Shown in pieces: positions 42,446 to 50,203 of a DNA stretch of 64,000 nt. The translations under genes and the position numbers were made by a program. Position 1 is the first letter of the stretch; every line of letters starts with the position of its first letter. Under the pieces are notes generated by a model. The model was not told where the DNA came from and did not search any database. It saw only the letters and a program-made list of their open reading frames with translations. Source of the stretch: CAIZGX01 sp046048875 (GTDB taxonomy: Bacteria; Bacteroidota; Bacteroidia; Flavobacteriales_D; Sanyastnellaceae); the NCBI GenBank assembly GCA_046048875.1, contig JBJOFG010000014.1, forward strand, positions 372,001 to 436,000, read 5' to 3'.

Positions 42446-44713
42446 ATGAAAATGTCTGACGTCCGAATTTCTTGGCTATCCATAGCTTTCATAGCGCTTG
42501 GAACCATGACTTCCATCTATTTGATTTCACAGTTGAAATTCGATTACGATTTCGAAGACTTTTTCCCGAAGAACGATCCTGATACCGAGTATTATTTGGA
42601 ATTCCGCAAGTCGTTCGAAACCGACAACGATTTTTTTATTGTTGCGCTGGAGAACGAAGGAAGCATTTTCGACTCAACGTTTCTTTCGCATGTCGATTCA
42701 CTAACGAAGAAACTTCAGGCACTTCCGAATGTGGAAGAATGCGTGGGGCCAACATCGTTAATGACCTATGCCGTAGATCCCTTGTTTGGCGGTGTTTTTG
42801 AAACACCACTTCTTTCTTCGAATTCGGCACAATCGTTTAAACAAGATTCAATAGCCATTTGGAATTCCCCTTCATATGTGGGTGTGTTCTTCGGAACGAA
42901 CGGAAAGTCTGTGGCCATTAACATGAAGCATACGCAAATGTTAAGCAAGGAAAAATGCGACGATTTGGCGAAGAACATTCAAGCAGAGGTCGATAAATTT
43001 CAATTCAAAAAATCGCATGTCATAGGAAGAGCATTGGGTCAGAAGCTCTACGTAGAACTTATGATTAAAGAGTTGGCACTCTTCATTTCTATCAGTTTAG
43101 TCCTTACCACAATCTTCTTGTTCATCGCTTTCCGAAGCGGCTGGGGCATTGTTATTCCAACTACAGTTGTGCTTTTGAGCATTATCTGGACGCTTGGATT
43201 TTTGAAAATCATGGGCAAAGATTTGGATCTTATGCTTACTGTTTTGCCTACGATTCTTTTTGTAGTTGGAATGAGTGACTCGGTGCATGTGCTCACCAAG
43301 TACATGCAGGAATTGCGAAAGGGAAAAGAGAAGATTGAAGCGATACGCTATGCGTTCAAGAGCATTCGCTTGGCCACGTTCTTAACTGCATTAACGACGG
43401 CTATTGGCTTTTTCACCTTGGTGTTTTCGAACATTCAACCCATTTCGGATTTTGGAATTTACACCGCGGTGGGAGTGCTCTTGGCTTATGGACTCACGTA
43501 TACGCTTCTTCCAGCGATATTGATCTTAGGTAAGCCGAAGCGGATGAACGACTTCGCGTTATCAGACGATTTCTGGACCTCGAAATTGCACAACGGATTT
43601 ATGTGGGTGCTTCGAAACCGGAAGTCGATTTGGATAGGCGGAATCGTGGTGCTTGGGTTAAGCGCATGGGGTGTTTCAACCATTGTGGTGGACAACAAGA
43701 TGTTGGAAGACTTGAAAGACGACCATGTGTTGAAACAAGAGTTTTCGTTTATGGAAAAGGAATTCGCTGGATGCAGACCGTTTGAATTGGGTATTATTCT
43801 GCCTAACGATAGCGCTATTCGTTCAGTGAAAGTCTTGAAGCAATTGGATACGTTGGAATTGTATTTACGGAATGAATACGGAGTAGGAGCAATGCTTGGC
43901 TACGCCCAATTGGTGAAGGAATCGAACAAGACCTTGAACTTCGGATCGGAAGAATATTACACCATTCCAGATTCAACGAAAGAGTTGAATGAGATTGCGA
44001 ATTTATTGCAACAAGGACCTATAGCACGTGCAACAGCTTTGGCCTACAACGACAGCACCCGCACCTTGCGCATAAGTGGTAAAGTAGGTGATATAGGAAG
44101 ATTGCATTTCGATTCGTGCAATGCGAAATTGAATGCGTTTATTGATGCGAACTGTCCCGATTTATCGAATCGAAAAATCACCGGAACAGCTCACTTAATC
44201 GACGTGAACAATCGCAGCTTAATCGAGAACACCGTTTGGGATTTACTCATCAGTGTCTTGGTGATTGGAATTATCATGGGCATTGTTTACAAGTCGTGGC
44301 GCATGATTCCGCTGACCATTCTTCCGAATTTATTTCCGTTGTTGATTGTTGCCGGAATTATGGGATTCACAGGCATTCCATTGAAAGTGAGTACCAGCAT
44401 CATCTTCAACATAGCCTTTGGAATTGCGGTAGATGATACGATCCATTTCTTAGCGCGAGTGCGCAGTTTATTGGGTGAAGGTTTAAGCGTGAACTACGCT
44501 GTTAAACGCACCTTCCTCACCACAGGAAAGGCGATGATTGTCACCACACTCATTCTCAGTGGCGGCTTCCTCACCTTAATCTTCAGCGACTTCCTTGGTA
44601 CTCATTATATTGGATTACTCGTGAGCTTAACGCTATTCATTGCGTTGTTCGCCGAGTTGTTGTTTTCGCCTTTGATTGTGATGTTCTTTTATCGAAAGGG
44701 GAAGAGAGGTTAA
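42446..44713 (+). CDS. MMPL/RND-superfamily transporter
   Basis: 755-residue inner-membrane protein with the duplicated half-plan of MMPL/HpnN-type RND proteins. TM1 (10-28), a large periplasmic loop beginning KFDYDFEDFFPKNDPDTEYYLEFRKSFE, then TM2-6 (about 215-365) with VLPTILFVVGMSDSVHVLTKYMQELRKGKEK; the second half repeats it (about 398-755) with IIFNIAFGIAVDDTIHFLARVRSLLGEG. The acidic GMSDSVH and GIAVDDTIH segments match the proton-relay helix. Likely exports lipids or hydrophobic compounds using the proton gradient. No partner membrane-fusion or TolC-type gene is nearby. Confidence 0.88.
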   Translation: MKMSDVRISWLSIAFIALGTMTSIYLISQLKFDYDFEDFFPKNDPDTEYYLEFRKSFETDNDFFIVALENEGSIFDSTFLSHVDSLTKKLQALPNVEECVGPTSLMTYAVDPLFGGVFETPLLSSNSAQSFKQDSIAIWNSPSYVGVFFGTNGKSVAINMKHTQMLSKEKCDDLAKNIQAEVDKFQFKKSHVIGRALGQKLYVELMIKELALFISISLVLTTIFLFIAFRSGWGIVIPTTVVLLSIIWTLGFLKIMGKDLDLMLTVLPTILFVVGMSDSVHVLTKYMQELRKGKEKIEAIRYAFKSIRLATFLTALTTAIGFFTLVFSNIQPISDFGIYTAVGVLLAYGLTYTLLPAILILGKPKRMNDFALSDDFWTSKLHNGFMWVLRNRKSIWIGGIVVLGLSAWGVSTIVVDNKMLEDLKDDHVLKQEFSFMEKEFAGCRPFELGIILPNDSAIRSVKVLKQLDTLELYLRNEYGVGAMLGYAQLVKESNKTLNFGSEEYYTIPDSTKELNEIANLLQQGPIARATALAYNDSTRTLRISGKVGDIGRLHFDSCNAKLNAFIDANCPDLSNRKITGTAHLIDVNNRSLIENTVWDLLISVLVIGIIMGIVYKSWRMIPLTILPNLFPLLIVAGIMGFTGIPLKVSTSIIFNIAFGIAVDDTIHFLARVRSLLGEGLSVNYAVKRTFLTTGKAMIVTTLILSGGFLTLIFSDFLGTHYIGLLVSLTLFIALFAELLFSPLIVMFFYRKGKRG

Positions 44714-44784
44714 GAGAGGGGAAGATTAATCGGGTCGAAATATCTTTCGACCCTCGTTAAGAGAAGGTAAGATAGGGGAAGAGA
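44709..44784. repeat. Direct repeat flanking a hairpin after the MMPL gene
   Basis: GTTAAGAGAGGGGAAG at 44709 recurs in looser form (GTTAAGAGAAGGTAAG) at 44756. Between them lies a perfect 9-bp hairpin GGGTCGAAA / TTTCGACCC (44732-44753). GAGAATTCTC follows. The T-tract is missing, so its strength as a terminator is doubtful. The remainder of this intergenic stretch up to 45061 holds tRNA-Ser and its terminator. Confidence 0.55.
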
Positions 44785-44865
44785 ATTCTCATTCTGTTTG
44801 TCTTTCTCTTTCTCATTCTAAAATTATGAAGGAGCAGGACAGTAAAAAGGAAAAATAGTTCTAAA

Positions 44866-44892
44866 ACAAAAATGCCGACGCTTAGTCGGCAT
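44866..44892 (-). terminator. Terminator of tRNA-Ser
   Basis: Stem ATGCCGAC / GTCGGCAT (44872-44892) followed on the minus strand by TTTTTG, 8 bp after the tRNA 3' end. Confidence 0.8.
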
Positions 44893-44899
44893 AGTTTCG

Positions 44900-44986
44900 C
44901 GGAAAAGGGGGGATTCGAACCCCCGGTACAGTTTCCCGTACGACAGTTTAGCAAACTGTTGGTTTCAGCCACTCACCCACCTTTCC
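44900..44986 (-). tRNA. tRNA-Ser(GCU)
   Basis: Class II tRNA of 87 nt. Acceptor stem GGAAAGG pairs with CTTTTCC; the anticodon stem is ACAGT/ACTGT with loop TTGCTAA, giving anticodon GCU; the extended variable arm is typical of serine tRNA; the T-arm is GGGGG-TTCGAAT-CCCCC. CCA is not encoded. Reads AGC/AGU codons. Confidence 0.95.
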
Positions 44987-45061
44987 TTTGGCTGTTCCTC
45001 TTCTTCAAGAGGAGTGCAAATGTAAAGCGACAATCCTATATTTCAAATTTTTTTTCTATTC

Positions 45062-45655
45062 CTATCCGAAGCGCTCCTTCAACACAGCAAAGAGCCTGTG
45101 CGTGGGCAATCCCATGACGTTGAAATAACTTCCTTCTAGATTCACAATTCCAACCAACCCAATAAAATCCTGAGCGCCGTAACTGCCCGCTTTATCAAAG
45201 GGCTTATAGTGCTCAATGTAATACTCAAGCTCGCGCTCGCTCATTTCAGCAAAGGTTACTTTGGTGCAATCGGTGAACGATTCTTTCCATTCCGAAGTAG
45301 CTACACAAACGCCCGTGAACACCTCATGACTTCTTCCGCTCAACTGCTTCAACATAGATAGTGCTTCGGCTTTATCTGCCGGCTTATTCAAGAGCTTCCC
45401 TTCCACATGCACCACTGTATCTGCTGTTATAAAAACTTCATTGGAAGATGCTTCTTTCAACAAGGCTGCGGCCTTGCGTTCCGATAAACGTTGAGCCACT
45501 TCTGGCAATGGCCAAGAGGGATCAATGCTTTCGTCCACATCAGATACTCGAACCTCAAACGTCAGTCCCATTCCACCCAACAATTCCTTCCTTCTCGGAG
45601 AGCCCGATCCCAGGACTAACTTGTGGTTGTTCAACAACGGTAATAATTCTTCCAT
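45062..45655 (-). CDS. maf: Maf-like nucleoside triphosphate pyrophosphatase
   Basis: 197-residue Maf/Ham1-superfamily house-cleaning enzyme that hydrolyses non-canonical or dTTP/UTP-type nucleotides. Motifs: LVLGSGSPRRKELLGGMGLTFEV (Ser-Pro-Arg at the phosphate site), VFITADTVVHVEGKLLNKP with catalytic Asp, and DKAGSYGAQDFIGLVGIVNLEGSYFNVMGLP. The C-terminal GLPTHRL is usual. Start ATG 45655, exactly 5 bp from the -7 element of the shared palindrome, so the mRNA is likely leaderless or nearly so. Divergent from guaA. Confidence 0.93.
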   Translation of the reverse strand: MEELLPLLNNHKLVLGSGSPRRKELLGGMGLTFEVRVSDVDESIDPSWPLPEVAQRLSERKAAALLKEASSNEVFITADTVVHVEGKLLNKPADKAEALSMLKQLSGRSHEVFTGVCVATSEWKESFTDCTKVTFAEMSERELEYYIEHYKPFDKAGSYGAQDFIGLVGIVNLEGSYFNVMGLPTHRLFAVLKERFG

Positions 45656-45660
45656 GACAA

Positions 45661-45681
45661 CAAATTTACATCGTAAATTTG
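45661..45681. promoter_or_regulatory. Palindromic divergent promoter for maf and guaA
   Basis: Perfect inverted repeat: CAAATTTAC at 45661-45669 and GTAAATTTG at 45673-45681, around a 3-bp centre (ATC). Each arm holds a TAAATTTG (-7 type), one facing each way. Each ends 5 bp before an ATG (45655 for maf, 45687 for guaA). No TTTG-like -33 is seen on either side. Confidence 0.7.
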
Positions 45682-45686
45682 CGCGC

Positions 45687-47219
45687 ATGCATCAATTAGT
45701 TCTTATCCTCGACTTCGGATCGCAAGTCACTCAGCTTATCGCACGTCGCTTGCGCGAGCACAATGTCTACTGTGAAATTAAACCTTGGAACAAGGTTACT
45801 TCGATTCCTGAGAATTGTGTTGGAGTTATTTTATCTGGAAGTCCATACAGCGTTCATCAAGAAGGATCGCCACTTCCTGCGGTTTTCGATATAAATCCGA
45901 ATTTACCCATGTTGGGAATTTGCTATGGCGCGCAGCTGATGGCACATATGAACGGAGGGAAAGTAGAGCGAAGCACACATCGCGAATACGGACGTGCGAA
46001 CTTAATTAGTCATCAATCAAATCATGTCTTGTTTCAAGGCATTCCCGACAATTCACAAGTGTGGATGTCGCACGGAGATACCATTACAGGTTTAGGCGAT
46101 AACATGGAAATTATCTGCAGCACAGAGAATGTGAAAGTTGCCGGCTATGCCTTCAAAGACAGACCCGTTTTCGGTGTTCAATTTCATCCAGAAGTTTTCC
46201 ATTCCACCGATGGCGGAACTATTCTGAAGAACTTCGTTGTTGATGTTTGCGGATGCAAACAAGACTGGACGCCGGCTTCTTTCGTTGACGAAACCGTTGC
46301 CGATCTGAAAACCAAGTTGGGCGACGATAAAGTTATCCTTGGTCTAAGTGGCGGCGTAGATAGCAGCGTGGCTGCAGTGCTTATTCACAAAGCAATTGGT
46401 AAGAATCTCTATTGCATCTTCGTGAATAACGGATTGCTTCGTAAAGACGAATACGAAAGCGTATTAGAAAGTTACTTGCATCTTGGTCTAAACGTTAAAG
46501 GCGTAGATGCAAGTCAATTGTTTTACGATGCACTCAAAGGATTGTCAGATCCCGAAGCAAAAAGAAAAGCCATTGGTAAAACGTTCATCGATGTGTTCGA
46601 CGCCGAAAGCAAATTAGTGGAAGGCGCGAAATGGCTCGGACAAGGAACCATCTATCCAGATGTCATCGAATCGGTTTCCGTTTCTGGAGGCCCTTCAGCA
46701 ACCATTAAAAGCCATCACAACGTAGGCGGATTGCCCGATTACATGCAGCTTTCATTGGTTGAACCGCTTCGCTTGTTGTTTAAAGACGAAGTGAGAAGAG
46801 TAGGACGCGAACTTGAAATTCCAAATGCAATTTTATCTCGTCATCCGTTCCCAGGTCCAGGTTTAGGTATCCGAATTCTTGGAGATATCACTCCTGAAAA
46901 AGTACGCGTTCTTCAAGAGGTAGATGCTGTTTGGATCAACGGTCTGAAAGAAGCAAATCTCTACGACGAAGTGTGGCAAGCAGGCGCAATCCTTTTGCCT
47001 GTGCAGAGTGTAGGCGTTATGGGCGACGAGCGTACGTATGAAAACGCAGTAGCCCTGCGCGCAGTTACAAGTACCGATGGTATGACTGCCGACTGGGCGC
47101 ACTTGCCATATGAGTTCTTAGCGAAAGTGAGTAACGACATTATCAATAAGGTGAAAGGAGTAAACCGCGTGGTGTATGACATCAGCAGTAAACCTCCAGC
47201 AACCATTGAATGGGAATAA
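45687..47219 (+). CDS. guaA: GMP synthase (glutamine-hydrolysing)
   Basis: 510-residue GuaA, converting XMP to GMP with ATP and Gln. N-terminal class I amidotransferase domain: nucleophile Cys in LGICYGAQLMAHM (near 80) and VQFHPEVFHS. The ATP pyrophosphatase P-loop is ILGLSGGVDSSVAAVLI (near 217); the C-terminal dimer domain is HPFPGPGLGIRILGD and the end KPPATIEWE. The true start is ATG 45687 at the domain edge and 5 bp after the -7 element; the longer open frame reaches inside maf on the opposite strand. Confidence 0.97.
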   Translation: MHQLVLILDFGSQVTQLIARRLREHNVYCEIKPWNKVTSIPENCVGVILSGSPYSVHQEGSPLPAVFDINPNLPMLGICYGAQLMAHMNGGKVERSTHREYGRANLISHQSNHVLFQGIPDNSQVWMSHGDTITGLGDNMEIICSTENVKVAGYAFKDRPVFGVQFHPEVFHSTDGGTILKNFVVDVCGCKQDWTPASFVDETVADLKTKLGDDKVILGLSGGVDSSVAAVLIHKAIGKNLYCIFVNNGLLRKDEYESVLESYLHLGLNVKGVDASQLFYDALKGLSDPEAKRKAIGKTFIDVFDAESKLVEGAKWLGQGTIYPDVIESVSVSGGPSATIKSHHNVGGLPDYMQLSLVEPLRLLFKDEVRRVGRELEIPNAILSRHPFPGPGLGIRILGDITPEKVRVLQEVDAVWINGLKEANLYDEVWQAGAILLPVQSVGVMGDERTYENAVALRAVTSTDGMTADWAHLPYEFLAKVSNDIINKVKGVNRVVYDISSKPPATIEWE

Positions 47220-47239
47220 AATTTGTTACCTTTAGTTTA

Positions 47240-48604
47240 ATGAAAAAAATAGCATTCTTCTTTCTTGTGGTATTGGCTACCGCTTCGGCCTTTGGTCAGA
47301 ATTGCAAAAACTACCATGTGGTCGCTACGGGAGAAACGCTGTATCGAATTTCGCGTATTTATGGATTAACCATTGCCGAGATTCAAGCCCTTAATCCGGG
47401 GTTGGTAACTACCGTAAAATTGGGAGAACATATCTGTCTCCCAAACTCGGTAAAGCCTATTCAATCGGAAGTGATTGAACCCAAAGCAACTCAAGATAAT
47501 CCTTCTGTACAATCAAATGCAGAGCCTTCCGTAATTCCAGCTGGTTCGAAAAAAGACGCATATGCTATCGCGTTGTTACTTCCTTTTTCAACCTATCAAA
47601 TGAGCAACGACTCGTTGGACGAACGTTCAGTGAAATTGAGAAACGTTGCGATTAACATGTATCGCGGAGCCATGATGGCGCAAGAAGAATTGCAAGATCG
47701 AAACGTAAATGCAACCGTTTATTTGTTCGATGTGGGAAACAGTGTTGAAGCGGGAAAACGTGCGGTAGAGCGTTGCGAAGAGGTAAGCGCCGATGTTGTC
47801 ATTGGTCCGCTCTTTAAAGACCCGATTCAAGAAGTTGCAAAGTGGGTAGAAAAGCGAAATTCACATTTGGTGGTTCCAGTTAAAATGAGCAATAAGATTT
47901 TGCTGTTGACCGATCACATGAGCAAAGCATATCCAGGTAACAATTCTCAATGGTATTACCTTTCAGGATTCGCAAAACAAGAATTTCCCAATTCAATTAT
48001 TGTTGGAGCATACGCCAAAGGAAAGGACGACTTTTCAAGCGAAGCGGCTATGAGCGGATTCTTGGCACAAGGTGGCGATTCCCTTCAGGTCTTTGACATT
48101 TCGCAAGGCTGTGTGAAGCTTTACGACTTCATTAAAAAACTAAACAAGCACGTTGTGGTTTTAGACATGACCTCCGATGAAAAAACAGGTTCATCATTGA
48201 CGACAGCACTCACAGGACTGAACGTGAATTTTGTGGGTGGCGAATCAAACGTGAGTGAGACAAGGGTGGAAAGTGGAACGAAGAACATCGGTACACGAAA
48301 CATTATGCTTGACTACTACAACCTTGATAATCTCAAGTGGATTGCAGAATACCGAAAGGAGTTTCAGTCTGAGCCCGATGAGTTCTCTGCGATCATGCAC
48401 GACATTGTGTTGTATTACGGAACGGGACTTCAGTTATTCGGAACCGATGTTGGAAAACACTTGAACGAAATTGATCAAACAGGATTGATTGCGTTAGGAT
48501 TTGAATTTTTCAAAACAGGTCCTGAATCTGGGTATGAAAACGCCTACGTGAACGTGGTGCAAAAAATGAATGGAAGATGGAGATTGAAAAACAACTTGAA
48601 ATAA
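47240..48604 (+). CDS. Exported LysM protein with periplasmic-binding-like domain
   Basis: 454-residue exported protein. Signal peptide 1-18 (ATASAFG-Q); one LysM domain at about 22-66 (YHVVATGETLYRISRIYGLTIAEIQALNPGL), which binds peptidoglycan; then, after a short linker, a type I periplasmic ligand-binding-like domain at about 105-454 (DAYAIALLLPFSTYQ, YRGAMMAQEELQDRNVNATVYLFDVGN, DVVIGPLFKDPIQEVAKWVEKRNSHLVVPVKMSNKI). It could tether a ligand sensor or structural module to the cell wall. It starts 20 bp after guaA and its end overlaps hemF by 28 bp, so hemF is likely co-translated. Confidence 0.85.
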   Translation: MKKIAFFFLVVLATASAFGQNCKNYHVVATGETLYRISRIYGLTIAEIQALNPGLVTTVKLGEHICLPNSVKPIQSEVIEPKATQDNPSVQSNAEPSVIPAGSKKDAYAIALLLPFSTYQMSNDSLDERSVKLRNVAINMYRGAMMAQEELQDRNVNATVYLFDVGNSVEAGKRAVERCEEVSADVVIGPLFKDPIQEVAKWVEKRNSHLVVPVKMSNKILLLTDHMSKAYPGNNSQWYYLSGFAKQEFPNSIIVGAYAKGKDDFSSEAAMSGFLAQGGDSLQVFDISQGCVKLYDFIKKLNKHVVVLDMTSDEKTGSSLTTALTGLNVNFVGGESNVSETRVESGTKNIGTRNIMLDYYNLDNLKWIAEYRKEFQSEPDEFSAIMHDIVLYYGTGLQLFGTDVGKHLNEIDQTGLIALGFEFFKTGPESGYENAYVNVVQKMNGRWRLKNNLK

Positions 48605-49488
48605 ACCTAACTCCTTTTCAGAAGAAGGTCGTTAGCGATTTATTGGAAATTCAAGACAGTATTTGTGCAGCGTTGGAAACGTTTGACGGTTCCGACTTTA
48701 GAGAAGATATCTGGAAACATACGGGTGGCGGAGGTGGAAGAACGCGTGTTCTAAACGGTTCGCTAATTGAAAAAGGCGGAGTGAATTTCTCTGCCGTCAC
48801 AGGTGATGTTCCGCCCATGATGAAGGATCGCATGCACCCTGATGCAAAAACTTTTTTCGCAACAGGAGTGTCACTTGTTATTCATCCGTTTTCCCCAAAA
48901 GTTCCGATTGTGCACATGAATGTTCGCTATTTCGAAAGCGATGCCGGGGACCAATGGATTGGAGGAGGTATTGATTTAACCCCCATATACGTGAATGAAG
49001 AACAGCGAGATTTTTTTCACAATGAAATGAAAAAAGTATGCGATGCTCACGGAATGAATTATGCTGAATTTAAGGAGTGGGCCGATAAATATTTTTACAT
49101 CCCTCATCGCAAAGAAACGCGGGGTGTAGGAGGGATTTTTTACGATTACCAGAAGCCTTCTGAAGAGAAATCAATGGAAGCCTTGTGGGAGTTTAACAAT
49201 GCCGTGGGTCACACCTTTAACAAAGCTTATTTACCTATTGTGGAAGCCAACATGAATCTCGAATTCACCGAACAAGAGAAGCAATGGCAATTGGTTCGCA
49301 GAGGGCGTTATGTTGAGTTTAATCTCGTCTGCGACAAGGGAACGCTCTTCGGACTTCAAACTGGAGGACGAACCGAAAGTATTCTCATGAGCCTTCCAAA
49401 ATTCGCCTCTTGGGAATATGACTTTCAAGTCGAACCCAATTCCCCAGAAGAACAAACATTAAACATATTGCGTTCCACCGTCGCGTAG
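48577..49488 (+). CDS. hemF: Oxygen-dependent coproporphyrinogen III oxidase
   Basis: 303-residue HemF, oxidatively decarboxylating coproporphyrinogen III to protoporphyrinogen IX in haem synthesis. Conserved: GGGGGRTRVLNGSLIEKGGVNFSAV, FFATGVSLVIHPFSPKVPIVHMNVRYFE, WIGGGIDLTPIY, HRKETRGVGGIFYDY, RRGRYVEFNLVCDKGTLFGLQTGGRTESILMSLP. It overlaps the upstream LysM gene by 28 bp. An oxygen-requiring enzyme, so the organism respires aerobically. The region after its stop holds a hairpin array. Confidence 0.97.
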   Translation: MEIEKQLEINLTPFQKKVVSDLLEIQDSICAALETFDGSDFREDIWKHTGGGGGRTRVLNGSLIEKGGVNFSAVTGDVPPMMKDRMHPDAKTFFATGVSLVIHPFSPKVPIVHMNVRYFESDAGDQWIGGGIDLTPIYVNEEQRDFFHNEMKKVCDAHGMNYAEFKEWADKYFYIPHRKETRGVGGIFYDYQKPSEEKSMEALWEFNNAVGHTFNKAYLPIVEANMNLEFTEQEKQWQLVRRGRYVEFNLVCDKGTLFGLQTGGRTESILMSLPKFASWEYDFQVEPNSPEEQTLNILRSTVA

Positions 49489-49563
49489 CGTCATCCGCGC
49501 AGCGGTCATCAATCGGAGATTGTCATCACAAGGAATTGTGTCGACCGCTTACAAGCGGTTATC
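49482..49563. repeat. Tandem hairpin array with GTCATC linkers
   Basis: Between convergent hemF and lolA. Micro-hairpins CGC-GTA-GCG, CGC-GCA-GCG, AATC-GGA-GATT, ACAA-GGAA-TTGT and CGCT-TACA-AGCG are each followed by a 6-bp linker: GTCATC (49490, 49505, 49522), GTCGAC (49540), GTTATC (49558). Stem sequences differ while linkers stay the same. Confidence 0.75.
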
Positions 49564-50190
49564 TACCATCTTCACGCCAGGGAATCCCGCCTGATTGAAT
49601 TTGAAGTCACCTTCGTTAATTGCAGGGTTGGCTTTGAAGTTTTTGATCTTGTACGTTACGTTTGCGTTTTCGCGCGTAACTACATTCACTTTAGTCAATT
49701 CCATTTTCGCTTTGTCTACGAATAAGGTTACCGTGTGGAACGACTTTGATTTTGGGTTCAAGGGATACAAAGCAATTTCGTAACAAGCAATACCGTCAAC
49801 GGTTGCATTGGTATTTTTCATTTCGTGTTTGAAGTCTTTGTTCCAGATGGTGTACATCTCTGAAGGATCGAAACCGCCGTCTTTCACATCGGCAAGATTG
49901 TCGATTGAACAAGAGTTCGATTTTTTATTGTAGGTCCAAACGGTTACTCCGTCGCAGTATACTGAATAGTCTGGAAGAGCAAGTTGATATTTTTTTCCTT
50001 TTACTTTAACTGTACCGTTTTGCTTGGTTACTTTTCCAGTTTTCGGATTGCTGAGTTCAGAGCTGAAGTCTGAAGAAGTGGTAGCCCATGATTTAGCCTT
50101 CGTTGAAAGCTTGTCTAATATTTCTTTAGAAGTTTGTGCTTGAAGAGAGAACGTTGCAAGGAGTGCGAACGCTAGAAATAGATTTTTCAT
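49549..50190 (-). CDS. lolA: LolA-like outer-membrane lipoprotein carrier
   Basis: 213-residue exported protein with a signal peptide (FALLATFSLQA-Q) and a LolA-type half-barrel (AKSWATTSSDFSSELSNPKTGKVTKQNGTVKVKGKKYQLALPDYSVYCDGVTVWTYNKKSNSCSIDN). LolA shuttles lipoproteins through the periplasm from LolCDE to the outer membrane. The ATG at 50190 lies 13 bp after the ftsK stop, the usual Bacteroidota order ftsK-lolA. The stop codon lies inside the hairpin array shared with hemF. Confidence 0.85.
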   Translation of the reverse strand: MKNLFLAFALLATFSLQAQTSKEILDKLSTKAKSWATTSSDFSSELSNPKTGKVTKQNGTVKVKGKKYQLALPDYSVYCDGVTVWTYNKKSNSCSIDNLADVKDGGFDPSEMYTIWNKDFKHEMKNTNATVDGIACYEIALYPLNPKSKSFHTVTLFVDKAKMELTKVNVVTRENANVTYKIKNFKANPAINEGDFKFNQAGFPGVKMVDNRL

Positions 50191-50203
50191 TTTGTTTTTT
50201 TTA

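Noticed and set aside
45525..45686. 54-residue N-terminal extension of GuaA
   Set aside because: It lies inside maf on the other strand, and the promoter palindrome sits between it and the true ATG at 45687.
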